This document shows positions 30,659-42,434 of a DNA stretch of 64,000 bases, in pieces (position 1 is the first letter of the stretch; each line of letters opens with the position of its first letter). The notes beneath the pieces were generated by a model. That model saw only the letters and a list, made by a program, of their open reading frames with translations, made no database searches and was not told the origin of the DNA. The stretch covers positions 13,862,743-13,926,742 of the forward strand of contig NC_087065.1 in NCBI RefSeq assembly GCF_963678635.1, in the 5' to 3' direction. This stretch comes from Symsagittifera roscoffensis. Lineage: Eukaryota > Xenacoelomorpha > Acoela > Convolutidae. A program made the position numbers and the translations under genes.

Positions 30659-31798
30659 TTCATATACGACTCAAATTTCAATTCTGAAATGAATAGTATC
30701 AGCCTAAAAGCATTAAATTGGCAGTCGGAATATTCAAGGCTTTGCCCTGGCTTTGCCTTTTTATATTTCTGAAGTTCACATGCCAACATTTACCACCGTA
30801 TTCCTATTCAGATAGAGCTAAAACGCAGGCGAAAGTAACGATTCCCCCTGGGTTGAATGGGCATTGCAATAAAGTGATTCCTTTCCGAGTCTTGGCAACA
30901 GGGAGCTTCAATGGCTTTTTAACTTCCTTTTTATACAAAAAAGTAATTAAAACAATGGATCAATTTGTGCGGCAAGGGATTCAGCTGATTAATTTTAACC
31001 TGGAAAACAGCCTCATTCGTTTTTTGACATTGCTGTTTTTTTACGTTTTTTTTCATGACATCATTTATTTTTTAGACAAGACTTTTAAATTTGCCTTCGA
31101 TTCTAATTGACAAAACGATGATACAGATATGATAATGATACCAAATTTAGCTCGCACTATTCAATTTAATTTTATGGAGTAATGCCATGCCTTAATCTGA
31201 TGCACTGTCATCATTTATCTTCATTATTTAGATTTTTGAAGATATTTTAGCATAAAATTTTGCAAATGAGCAGAATAAATCCACTGGGAGATTTTTTCAA
31301 GTCATAATCAAGTTTTGCATTGCTTTTTCACAGTTTCTACCGTTGCTTTTAAAAAAAAATGTTCTCATCACCCTTCTATCCCGACTACATTAGCTGAAGA
31401 CTAGATAGTTTTTATTTTTTTGCCAACAATTCAATTTGTAAAATATATGCACCGGTTTGATGGCCAATCGCCTGACATTCGTTCAAAAAAACCAACTGCC
31501 AAAAAAATTTTTAAATGCCACGCCCGGGTCGAAGTTACATTGCTATTCATAAATGAATCTATTCTTATTGCATTTGTTTTGGCGTGTTTCTGGGATATTC
31601 CAGTCAGTATACTTAGATTAACTCTGCTTTAACCATGCCCATTTTTCCCATCATTTATTTTTAAAAAATTGGTACGACATTGCTGAAAAATCCACGTCAC
31701 ATCCATGTTGGAACAAATAACACTACTTGAAAACAAACTTTCGTAAATCAAAGTTCTTCATGCCAATAGGTCAGACCAAAGAAAAATATAAAACAAAT
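30659..31798. other. No gene recognised
   Basis: Contains a second fragment of a Helentron-like 3' end (GGCAGTCGGAATATTCAAGG near 30719) and two ORFs (30718-31110, 31420-31632) with no family resemblance. The first starts inside that repeat fragment and is probably chance. Confidence 0.5.
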
Positions 31799-32324
31799 AA
31801 GACTGCTCGTATCAGGGCGAAGCCCTGAATGTTCCGACTGCCTTTTAAGGTTTATGGAGCAGTAATAACATTAAAAAATTCAATGAAATAAAACAAAATG
31901 AAAAATTTATTTCTAAAATTTGAAAATTTTTATGAAAATCATCCCCCCACACGCCATATAAAGTACAAAAGGATAGATTTTGCTCCTTGTAACAAATCAA
32001 TTATGGCAAATAATCTTCTTTTAGCCAATTTGGAACAATTTCTAAGACGGATTAAATCTCCGCTTACGCGTTAATAGCGCAAAATATATCGCGCGTTAAT
32101 TGTCCCAAATTGGACAAAATAGCAATCTTTAAACCACCGTAACTTTACAAAAAAAGATCACAGGTGAAATTTTTTTTCAAATTTGAGCTCAGGACATAAA
32201 AAGCTCGAATGATATAAAAAAATTCCGTCAAAAAGGGCTAGTTAAAAAGTCGAAATTTGTCTGAAGAAAAAAAACCCACCACGAGCACAAATATTCCGTT
32301 ACTTTTGTATCGAAAGTCGGAACA
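31799..32324 (-). mobile_element. Helentron-like element, near full length
   Basis: Complete at both ends on the minus strand: 5' terminus TGTTCCGACTTTCGATAC (reversed at 32324), inverted AGTCGGAACA, hairpin TTCAGGGCTTCGCCCTGA and tail GATACGAGCAGTCTT. It is one of the best single copies for defining the family, about 526 bp. Confidence 0.85.
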
Positions 32325-35314
32325 ACAAGGAAGTTATGGTAATTTCTGAAAATACTAAAAAAACCAAAAAGAAGTGCCCCTACAGCTTATCAAAAATTTT
32401 TATCAATTTTTTCGATGTTCAACTGTGAATGAAAAAAGCTTTCATTTTTTTGTTTTTCGTGATGATAGATTTTTTTTTCACAATGATGTGAGATTTTAAA
32501 ACATCAATTGAATTACATGTTTGCCGTAGCGGCTGAAAAAACGTTTCAAGTTTCAATACGCCTAGATCTATTGGCGCAGAATTCCAAAATTGAGACAGCT
32601 AATTCCTAATTTCAGGAACAAAAACAGTTTCAAAAACCTGAACCGCGTAGAAACCAAAAATGAGTCATGAAACCAAGCTTTTTTTCATGATTCATCCATT
32701 AAACGTCGATGTAATTTGCATCCACGTTTCCTAGATAAAACCGGGATGGACATCGTTAAAATGGTACTGCAACATGAATGATAGATGCGTAGAGAAAAGG
32801 AATATCTATGATGCATTTCTGAATTGCGATAAAATTTCAATACGGGAACCGACTAATTAAAGAGATATAATTGACCTATCGAAAAGAAATGCATAAGATT
32901 TGCTATGGAAGACAAATCAGAATGGTTTAGAGTGATAACGACAGATTCTGAACTGGAGAGTAAAATTGTGAGCGTTATTTTTCCTTTCTGATAATATCAG
33001 CACAAAGAAGTTAAAGTGGAAATGCAAAAAACCATCTAGTGTTATTTTTGTATGCCCACGAAAAAAGATGAAATTAAAAAAAAACGTGTGAAAAAGCTTC
33101 GACTTGTTAAGTAGCATTCTTTGACTGTATTTTGCTTACAGTGTCAAAAACGCTTGATGCCTGAACTTGAAGTTAAAGCAACCTTTTCCCTGCGCTTTTT
33201 ATTGTTTAGCACCATTAAAAAAAGGAGAGAAATTTTGTATATGATTTTGTTGTAGTTTTTATCATTTTTAAAATAATTATCCAAGCAAAATCAGGTGCCA
33301 CAAAATGTCATCGAAATGGGTTGAATGACATATCTTAAAAATGCTCTTTAGGTTGTTATTAGAACAACTTTTTAAAATTTTAAAATTTTTTTCTAACAAT
33401 GAGAAAAAATGTAATGAGAAAAATAATTGAGTATTAGTCTAATTTCAATTGAGTTTGAGAACTCCTCGCTCGCTTTGCTTGCTGAAAGTTGGACAAAAAT
33501 TTTCATTTCTAGTGAAAATTTAAGCTTTACTACAAAAAAAGGTTTCGGGTGCCTAATTTAGCGCTTCCTCAGCGAAACAAAAATTTACAAATACAAAAAC
33601 TTATTCTGCAACAAAAATGATTAATTTTTCTGAAATTTTTTTGAATACTTTTTTATGTTTTGAGAAGAAAAGCTGAGAGTTCTGTCTGATTCACTAACGA
33701 TCTGTATATTTGTATAGTTCACTCGTAACACTTCGCATTAAAACTGACACTAATTTGTAAAAAGCGTCAGAATGGTTATCAAGTTTACCATTTTATCAAC
33801 AGAAAAAACATCAAGAAGAGCACAAAAATTTCTTCGGTGTCCTGAACAACCGTAGTATTAGCTCTCAGCTATTAAAAATATGTCTCATTTTTCAGTCCAC
33901 GGATTAAAAATAAACTCGAATTTTGGTTCTTAAATTAGAGCTCCGGACAAACATATTTTTCAGATTTTGTGAAGACTTTTCATCAAATACCTCAATTTAA
34001 AGGTCGAAAATTGGCTGAGTGAAAAAATCAGCACAAGTATAAATATACCCTTTTTATTCAAAACTGGTCCACTTCTACTATTGAAATCAATAAACTTGCT
34101 TTTATTTGATTTTGGAAACTAGCGACCAAATTTTTTCAAGCCTGTTTTACGTGCATCAAAGTTTTCAAATATTTTCATGGGGGAAAGTTTCAGCAACCCA
34201 AATATTAGGATAATTGAATGCCTGTATTTTTTGTAGTATTACAAGCTCAGGGAATCAATGTTTTAGGATCGTCCAAATAAAATCCGTCGAAAATTTTTTG
34301 TCAAATTGAGTTTTTGTATAGAGATATTAACAGGGCACAAAAATTCACTCCTTCCTTCATATAAGTAAAAAGATTGCATCGGTAAAAAAAATAACCAAAC
34401 AAAAACCTTGCACTGTTGCCTTACTTGGCGACTCGAAATCATTTTCAGATGTTTTCTACAGTTATGGATGTAAGCCTGCTGATACAAAACTGATCAGAGA
34501 TTTGCTAATGTTGGCTTCCTTGATCATGTCTTTTGAAAAGTCATAATACTGGACTTTTACCAAATGAAACAAAAACAATTAACTTCCTATGCAAATGAGC
34601 AAAAGTTTTTGTTACACTTACGGATGAAAAAAACTGCTACAAAATTAAAGGTGACTAAGTGCGGCTGCTCGATGAAATGGTTCCAGTGAACTCCTTTTTC
34701 ACTCGAATTTTGACATAATGTTTTTTAATGTGGATTAACTTGTGACTGTGAGGCAAACAATTTGCTTAACATTAGTCTTAAGCTACGCAAAATCCTCGAG
34801 AAAATTTAAGTTGAAAAATTTTTTCTACAAAACGCATAAAAATTACCAAACGAAAAAAGAATTCCAGAAAACTTAGATGGGAAAAAATAAGGCTCAAGCA
34901 CAGTATGGGATGGATCTAAGGATTTTCTGGAAATGGAAGGTGCGGGTTTCTATAATAAAAATTTTGAAAAATTTCGCGCTTTTATTGCTTGGCAAAGTTA
35001 ATTTCCCGAACTATCCCAAAACGCATTTATGACTTCATTTTGCCAAAACATTTTGCTCCTTAAAAATGGCAAAAAATGACTTGCTGAGCTACTTTGTGAA
35101 AGTTTTTGATTGTTTTTGTGCTTTTTCAATGCGCGCCCGCCTCTGAAATGGAATGAATGGTTGCTCGAAACTGATTATAATTAAATAGCATCAAAAAAGA
35201 GAGTTTTTAGGTGACCAAGTGCTATTTTGGTTTCAGTCTAACTCAAAATTATTTCCAAAAATTGATTATACATTTTGTATTTTATTAATATAAAACCAAG
35301 TAAAAATAATTACA
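32325..35314. other. 3-kb AT-rich stretch, no gene seen
   Basis: Neither strand shows an ORF above about 75 codons with recognisable content. The minus-strand ORFs at 33117-32917 and 34487-34263 have no family signature. No repeat or element end was recognised. Confidence 0.5.
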
Positions 35315-35803
35315 ACAAGACTGCTCGTATCAGGGCAAAGCTCGTATCAGGGCGAAGCCCTGAATGTTCCGACTGCCTTTTAATGAAAATCAATTTTTTT
35401 GAAACTTTTTTCCTGAAAATCATCCCCCCACACACCATATAAAGATTTCGTTCCTTGTAACAAATCAAGTATGGCAAATAAGCTTCGTTGAACCAATTTG
35501 GAACGATTTATAAGATGGATTAAATCTCCGCTCACGCATTAATAGCGCGAATTATATCGCGCGTTAATTGTCCCAAATTGGTCAAAATGGCCAAAATGGC
35601 AATCTTTAAACCCTAATAACTTTATGAAAAATGATCACAGGTAAAAAATCTTTTTAAATTTAAGCTCAGGACAACAATACCTTTTGAATGATATTAAAAA
35701 ATTTTTGTCAAACTTGGCTAGTTAAAAAGTCGAAATTTGTCTGAAGAAAAAAACCCACCCCGAGCACAAATATTCCGTTATATTCGTATCGAAAGTCAGA
35801 ACA
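35315..35803 (-). mobile_element. Helentron-like element with duplicated 3' segment
   Basis: Near complete. In the 3' tail region CTCGTATCAGGGC is duplicated (CTCGTATCAGGGCAAAG then CTCGTATCAGGGCGAAG), giving two partial hairpins. AACAAG occurs at both outer edges. The left breakpoint of the 4.8-kb tandem duplication falls inside it at 35551-35556. Confidence 0.85.
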
Positions 35804-35884
35804 ACAAGCTAATTATTCATGGATTGGAAATCCCGTACTTAACAATAACCTTATATGATACAAAAATCAACAAAGAGTGCTTAC

Positions 35885-36096
35885 CTCTGTAGCTGATATT
35901 CAATTTCTGAGCTAACGATGATGCCACTCTCTCTGCGAAATCATCGTGCTCTTCAGCTAGAGGCAATTCGTCGATGAAATTCAGCGCCCAAAAACCCAAA
36001 TCTTCTTTCAATGTCAAGCATATGGAGTTTTCGCTGTTTAATTTATTCTGCTGAAGGCAGTCTTTTTCAGAAATCATGATCCAAACTGAACATTTG
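35885..36096 (-). CDS. Candidate internal exon, unknown protein (unit 1)
   Basis: Open for its full 212 nt on the minus strand, preceded by a pyrimidine-rich run (TTTTACTTTTGTCCTTCTTCC) and AAACAG, and followed by a consensus donor AGAG|GTAAGC. The translation is balanced in composition (CSVWIMISEKDC; NFIDELPLAEEHDDFAERVA), with an amphipathic C-terminal helix, unlike nearby AT-rich noise. I do not recognise the family, and no neighbouring exon was found. It could be a stray exon carried by the duplicated block. Confidence 0.35.
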
Positions 36097-36914
36097 CTGT
36101 TTCTCATGGAAGAAGGACAAAAGTAAAACGAATCACTTTTTTAAAGATGTCAAAGTTTTGACTCCCATTCTCACGCGTTTTTCTTGCGCATTTTTCAAGC
36201 TTTTTAAGTTCTGGTTGGCTGACTTAATTTCGACTATTCGTCCTTTTGACTTATAATAACTTTCTCAAAATGCAACACTAATTGATTTCAAATCTTGATT
36301 TGTCCGAGTTTTTTGAAGAAAAAAAAATTATTGTAACAAAATGTGCCCAGCAACTTTTTGAGAAAACTTATGAACTTTTTAAGTAACTAATTTGCTTAGA
36401 AATTGCATCAAGATTTTTTAAAGTGAGGTTTATTCACCTACTGTTCGTTAGAAAACAAACAAGCAACAATGAAAATACAACTTCAAATTTTTGTCTAGCT
36501 TCACAGCATATTTAACCGGATGGTAGTTGTTTATATGAAATGTCGTAGACCACCTTCGAACTCATTTCAAATTCTTGATGAGTCATTTTGTATAACATAA
36601 CCAGATTGGTAATTGCGCTTAGAAACTATTGGTTGACACAAAACCGAAAGCACATCTTTGTGCCTGGAATTGTTCCCTATTTTGATATATTTACTATCAC
36701 TATAGTTTTATCTTCTGGTCTCAAGTTGGAATACAAAAATCCATCTTTATTGGACTTGAAGTCCACCTTTATTGGACTTAAAGTATTAGTCTTTACTTAT
36801 ACATTTTTCATCTTCGAAAGCTTTTATATAATCAACTCAATTCCGGCATAGAGAATTTTATTTTAACTGTCTTGTTACTAAACTATTTTTAGATGCCTCA
36901 CTTTTCATGCATGT

Positions 36915-37166
36915 AGTGGCGTATTTCTAAATTTGGACGCTTTAGAGTTTCATCATACTTTTAGTGGCATGCTTTGATATTTAAACGGCTTTGAAGTTTC
37001 GATTTTATTTTAGCGGCATATTTCCGAGTTTGAACGGCTTTGGATTTTGAACTTGATTTAAATGGCATGTTTTGTAATTTCAACGGCTTTGGAGTTTCAA
37101 CTTAATTTTACTGGCAAATTTCAAAATTTGGAGTGGCGTTGGAATTTCAATTTAACTTTAATCCCC
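36915..37166. repeat. 49-bp degenerate minisatellite, first block
   Basis: About five units of a 49-bp motif of the form GGCATGTTT..AATTTCAACGG followed by CTTTGGAGTTTCAACTTAA. Successive units keep length but diverge in sequence, so it is old. A MITE interrupts it at 37167. Confidence 0.85.
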
Positions 37167-37352
37167 TACGAGGTCAAATTGTGTTCTTTCTGAATTAATA
37201 GCGATTCCGCAACAAGGACACTTTCATGGGTCTTCTTTTTTTGTTTTCTTTCATCGTTCCGACAAAAAAATGTAACGTAAATTTGTCTCTCGTTTCCAGA
37301 GACTTAAACACATCAAGTTGTGCGCCTATGCATTGCACAGTTTGGCCTCGTA
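37167..37352. mobile_element. Small MITE with TA-flanked inverted ends
   Basis: 186 bp with ends TACGAGGTCAAATTGTG and (reversed) TACGAGGCCAAACTGTG, differing at two positions, beginning and ending with TA, suggestive of a Tc1/mariner-type MITE. It interrupts the 49-bp minisatellite. The 39588 element is the same family in the opposite internal orientation. Confidence 0.65.
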
Positions 37353-37640
37353 ATATCGCATGTTTCAGAATTTCAACGGCTTTGGAGTTTTAATTAGTGT
37401 TAGAGGCACAAATCAAAATTTGAGCGGCTTTGCAATATCACTTTAACTTAAGTGGCAAATTTTGGAATTTCATTGGCTCTGAAATTTTAGCTTCATTTCA
37501 ATGGCATAATTTGGAATTCAAACAATTTTAGATTTTCAATTTAATTTTTACGGCAAACTTTGAATTTCGAACGGCTTCTGGAATTTCAATGTAATTTGGG
37601 TGGTATACTTTGAAAAATGATTGGCGTTAAAATTTAAAAA
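37353..37640. repeat. 49-bp degenerate minisatellite, second block
   Basis: About six further units of the 49-bp motif continue after the MITE, again with near-constant period. Confidence 0.85.
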
Positions 37641-37846
37641 AGCCCTGAACTGAGTTTTCAGTTTTTGTAGCAAAAAAAATCTGCTAGGGAAATGGATTTG
37701 AAAGTTCCTAGATTTATTTTAAAGTTATTATTTTGAAACACTTACCACGCTTGTTCAGAAGCATTGAATGGCGTTATTGTTGCAGAACTTCAAAAACTAT
37801 TTTACACCGCAAACAGCAGAAGCTTTTCCAGTTCCTGCAGACTATC

Positions 37847-38222
37847 ACTGAGTTTTTGGTGCTTTGATCTTCATAAGGATATTTGGATTCCGTTTTGGTG
37901 GACGATGAAGTCATACATTGAAAACTTTGACAACCAAAATTGAATTTTGCTGATTTTCTTTTTTATGGTGGAGTGGTTTTTAATGAGACGAACCAAAGCA
38001 ATAGTCTTCAAATTGAAAAAATGAAATTGTGCTGTTTTTGATGACATGCATTTTTGCGTGATATGCAATAAATTTCCAAATTTTTGAAAAAAGATCCAGA
38101 CTCTCCGTTTAAAAAAAATCAGCAAGGTAGGTTTTTGAATTTTGTTGAGAAGACCGATTCTGATTAAAACAGTGACATTGTTGGACCTTTTTCTTGGTCT
38201 GTTTCTTAATGGCAAATATTTT
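37847..38222. repeat. Direct repeat, 5' member
   Basis: About 375 bases starting ACTGAGTTTTTGGTGCTTTG recur at 38591-38963. Both include GGTGGACGATGAAGTCATAC and AAAACAGTG. The pair is repeated again in unit 2 (about 42640 and 43376). Confidence 0.85.
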
Positions 38223-38590
38223 TGGCGTGAGCAGAAAATTTATCCGTCTTGGAAATAATTCCAAATTGGATTGTTGCATTCTATTTATATTTCTAAATGC
38301 GAAAAAAAATCACTTTGTCTTTAACATTTACACGGGAGATGATTCAGAAAAAACCTCAATTTTTTTTATATTTTCATTTTTATTCATGTTTTTTTGAAAT
38401 TTTTATCAATTCATTTAAAATTACTCTATCGACTTCCAAAGGTAAGCGGAACCTTCGCGATTTACCCTGATACGAGCATTTTTTTAAAAAAATTGATAAT
38501 TCAGGGATAGTTTCTGCTGCTTCTGGAATTTCCTGGAAAATTAAACCAGGATATACTTCTCAGATACGAAATTTGTGAATACAAACTTTT

Positions 38591-38963
38591 ACTGGGTTTT
38601 TGGTGCTTTGATCGTCATAAGGATATTTGGATTCCATTTTGGTGGACGATGAAGTCATACATTGAAAACATAGAATTGAATTTTGCTGATTTTCTTTATT
38701 TTATGCTGGAGTTGTTTTTAATGAGACGATCCAAAGCAATAGTCTTCAAATTGAAAAAAAAATGAAATTGTGCTGTTTTTGAAGACATATTTTTTTTTGC
38801 GTGATATGCAATAAATTTCCAAATTTTTGAAAAAAAATTCAAACTCTTCGCTTGAAAAATCATATTGTTAGGTTTTTGAAAATTGTTGAGAAGACCGATT
38901 CTGCTTAAAACAGTGGCACTGTTGGATAATTTTCTTGGTCTATTTCATAATGGCGAAAATTTT
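38591..38963. repeat. Direct repeat, 3' member
   Basis: Diverged copy of 37847-38222. Between the two lies a decayed stretch with CCTGATACGAGCA (38465-38478), a trace of a Helentron-like 3' tail. Confidence 0.85.
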
Positions 38964-39587
38964 TGAAAAAGAAAAGACAAAATCTTGTGTGAGCTGAGAA
39001 AAAACGTTATATAAGTTTTTGCTTAGTGAATAGCTCTGTGCTGGTTTGTTGAAAATCTAATTTCATATTGACTGTATAAAAACAATTTGTCTTTAACAAA
39101 AATGCTCGTATCAGGACGCTTTATGATTTTTCCGACTTCACTTTAATGTATCTGCTGTGGTTTTTTCTAATTTCTCAAAATGTTTTCAGCAAGTTTTTTT
39201 CCTCATTTTTTAAATTCTTCCCACCTAAAGCTAGTTCAAAAACTCGGTGAGGCATTTTCTTCCCTCAACAAAATTGTGGAAAATTCGCTCAAAATAATTC
39301 AACTTCGACTTAATTATTTCGCCGCTCACGCTAAGCATTCATAAAGAACTGCTAAAAATCGCAATTTAGTTATCCAAAATAAGTAAGAAATGTGTTCCCC
39401 ATAACTCTCAAACCTTAAAAAAAACTCGGCGCAAGCATAAAATTTTCAATAAAAATATCTCCATTAAATATAGAAGAAATGGCGTTGAAAAATAAAGTAT
39501 GATCGAACTGAGATAAATTGAAAAAATTTGAAAGCTAGTTGTGAAACACATTTCAGAAAACAATGGAAATTACCGTCAAGCATCCAT

Positions 39588-39781
39588 TACGAGACCAAAC
39601 TGTTCACTGGATAGGCGCACATTTTGTGTCTGTATGTTCCTGGATTCCATAGACAAATCTTTAAACATGTTAAAATTTTTTCGGAACCATCAAAGAAAAC
39701 GAAAGAACAAAAGAAGAACAAATGGAGCGTCCTTGTTGCGGAATCCGCTTACAATGCACATATGCACAGTTTGGCCTCGTA
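39588..39781. mobile_element. Small MITE, second copy
   Basis: 194 bp with ends TACGAGACCAAACTGTTCA and (reversed) TACGAGGCCAAACTGTGC, flanked by TA. Interior matches the 37167 element on the opposite strand. The overlapping 84-codon ORF is therefore a shadow of repeat DNA. Confidence 0.65.
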
Positions 39782-40344
39782 ATGTCGGAACTTGAAAAAA
39801 CTTGAGGTAATTATATTATAAAGTTTTTTCGATGCTTTAATTTTTAAAGTGAATTAACATGAAGAAACGGCCGTTTTGGCTCTAAAGTTAAAAAATTGAC
39901 CTCTAAGTTTCAATTTTTTGGACAAATACACAGTAGAATAGTAAACGATGACTTTAAGCCTTAGATCGCATTTGATTATAGAGGCTATTTTCATGGGGCA
40001 AGGACCCATGGGCGAAGGACTGAAACATAAACATCCGGAAGTCTTTTATTAAAATGAATCAATTGCCGTTCAGCTAAGAGAAATTTTAAAAAAGCAATCT
40101 TTTGCTTCTTTTTCAACGAAACCCTTGAAATATAAAAAATGTTCCAATTCGTCAGTGGTCAGTGATAATCTGAAAATTTTACATGTTTCTGTCGTTTTTT
40201 TTTGGCTGATATTAATATTAAGTCCCTGGAAATCTTTTTTTTTGAGATTTTAACGCTTTCTTTTCAATTTTTGCGATACTGAAATCTGATTTGCTGATTT
40301 TTTTGCCCATTCCGTTCTTCACCTATTAAAGATTCCATTTTTGG

Positions 40345-40598
40345 CATTATATCGCGCGTTAATTGTCCCAAATTGGTCAAAATGGCCAAAATGGCAATCT
40401 TTAAACCCTAATAACTTTATGAAAAATGATCACAGGTGAAATATCTTTTTAAATTTAAGCTCAGGACAACAATACCTTTTGAATGATATTAAAAAAATTT
40501 GTCAAAAATGGCTAGTTAAAAAGTCGAAATTTGTCTGAAGAAAAAAAACCCACCCCGAGCGCAAATATTCCGTTACCTTCGTATCGAAAGTCAGAACA
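40345..40598 (-). mobile_element. Partial Helentron-like element at duplication join
   Basis: The 5' half of the element at 35315-35803 repeated at the start of unit 2, beginning abruptly at ATTATATCGCGCG. Confidence 0.85.
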
Positions 40599-40679
40599 AC
40601 AAGCTAATTATTCATGGATTGGAACACCCGTACTTAACAATAACCTTATATGATACAAAAATCAACAAAGAGTGCTTAC

Positions 40680-40891
40680 TTCTGTAGCTGATATTGAATT
40701 TTTGAGCTAACGATGATGCCACTCTCTCTGCGAAATCATAGTGCTCTTCAGCTAGAGGCAATTCGTCGATGAAATTCAGCGTCCAACAACCCAAATCTTC
40801 TTTCCATGTCAAGCACTTGGAGTTTTCGCTGTTTAATTTGTTCTGCTGAAGGCAGTCTTTTTCAGAAATCATGATCCAAACTGAACATTTG
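40680..40891 (-). CDS. Candidate internal exon, unknown protein (unit 2)
   Basis: Duplicate of 35885-36096, still open, with donor GTAAGC kept. It differs at roughly ten residues, a high share of the differences being amino-acid changing, so after duplication it does not look strongly constrained. Function unknown. Confidence 0.3.
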
Positions 40892-41708
40892 CTGTTTCTC
40901 ATGGAAGAAGGACAAAAGTGAAACGAATCACTTTTTTAAAGATGTCAAAGTTTTGACTCCCATTCTCACGCGTTTTTCTTGCGCATTTTTCAAGCTTTTT
41001 AAGTTCTGGTTGGCTGACTTAATTTCGACTATTCGTCCTTTTGACTTATAATAACTTTCTCAAAATGCAACACTAATTGATTTCAAATCTTGATTTGTCC
41101 GAGTTTTTTGAAGAAAAAAAAATGATTGTAACAAAATGTGCCCAGCAACTTTTTGAGAAAACTTATGAACTTTTTAAGTAACTAATTTGCTTAGAAATTG
41201 CATCAAGATTTTTAAAGTGAGATTTATTCACCTACTGTTCGTTAGAAAACAAACAAGCAACGATGAAAATACAACTTCAAATTTTTGTCTAGCTTCACAA
41301 CATATTTAACCGGATGGTAGTTGTTTATATGAAGTGTCGTAGACCACCTTCGAACTCATTTCAAATTCTTGATGAGTCATTTTGTATAACATAACCAGAT
41401 TGGTAATTGCGCTTAGAAACTATTGGTTGACACAAAACCGAAAGCACATCTTTGTGCCTGGAATTGTTCCCTATTTTGATATATTTACTATCACTATAGT
41501 TTTATCTTCTGGTCTCAAGTTGGAATACAAAAATCCATCTTTATTGGACTTGAAGTCCACCTTTATTGGACTTAAAGTATTAGTCTTTACTTATACATTT
41601 TTCATCTTCGAAAGCTTTTATATAATCAACTCAATTCCGGCATAGAGAATTTTATTTTAACTGTCTTGTTACTAAACTATTTTTAGATGCCTCACTTTTC
41701 ATGCATGT

Positions 41709-41960
41709 AGTGGCGTATTTCTAAATTTGGACGCTTTAGAGTTTCATCATACTTTTAGTGGCATGCTTTGATATTTAAACGGCTTTGAAGTTTCGATTTT
41801 ATTTTAGCGGCATATTTCCGAGTTTGAACGGCTTTGGATTTTGAACTTGATTTAAATGGCATGTTTTGTAATTTCAACGGCTTTGGAGTTTCAACTTAAT
41901 TTTACTGGCAAATTTCAAAATTTGGAGTGGCGTTGGAATTTCAATTTAACATTAATCCCC
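41709..41960. repeat. 49-bp minisatellite, first block (unit 2)
   Basis: Tandem-duplication copy of 36915-37166. Confidence 0.8.
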
Positions 41961-42146
41961 TACGAGGTCAAATTGTGTTCTTTCTGAATTAATAGCGATT
42001 CCGCAACAAGGACACTTTCATGGGTCTTCTTTTTTTGTTTTCTTTCATCGTTCCGACAAAAAAATGTAACGTAAATTTGTCTCTCGTTTCCAGAGACTTA
42101 AACACATCAAGTTGTGCGCCTATGCATTGCACAGTTTGGCCTCGTA
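41961..42146. mobile_element. Small MITE (unit 2, copy of 37167)
   Basis: Carried by the 4.8-kb duplication, with the same TA-flanked ends. Confidence 0.6.
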
Positions 42147-42434
42147 ATATTGCATGTTTCAGAATTTCAACGGCTTTGGAGTTTTAATTAGTGTTAGAGG
42201 CACAAATCAAAATTTGAGCGGCTTTGCAATATCACTTTAACTTAAGTGGCAAATTTTGGAATTTCATTGGCTCTGAAATTTTAGCTTCATTTCAATGGCA
42301 TAATTTGGAATTCAAACAATTTTAGATTTTCAATTTAATTTTTACGGCAAACTTTGAATTTCGAACGGCTTCTGGAATTTCAATGTAATTTGGGTGGTAT
42401 ACTTTGAAAAATGATTGGCGTTAAAATTTAAAAA
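42147..42434. repeat. 49-bp minisatellite, second block (unit 2)
   Basis: Tandem-duplication copy of 37353-37640. Confidence 0.8.

Larger units (their letters stand above)
35556..40350. repeat. 4.8-kb tandem duplication, unit 1
   Basis: Runs from ATCGCGCGTTAATTGTCC inside a Helentron-like element to TTGGCATTAT. Unit 2 follows directly. The two breakpoints share ATTAT, pointing to a microhomology-mediated join. The unit holds a candidate exon, a 49-bp minisatellite, two small MITEs and an internal direct repeat. Confidence 0.95.

Noticed and set aside
30718-31110. 130-codon ORF with apparent signal peptide
   Set aside because: Its start lies in a Helentron-like 3' end fragment and the rest resembles nothing; T-rich DNA explains the hydrophobic runs.
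39541-39795. 84-codon ORF conserved in both 4.8-kb units
   Set aside because: Most of it lies within a small MITE, and conservation only reflects the tandem duplication.
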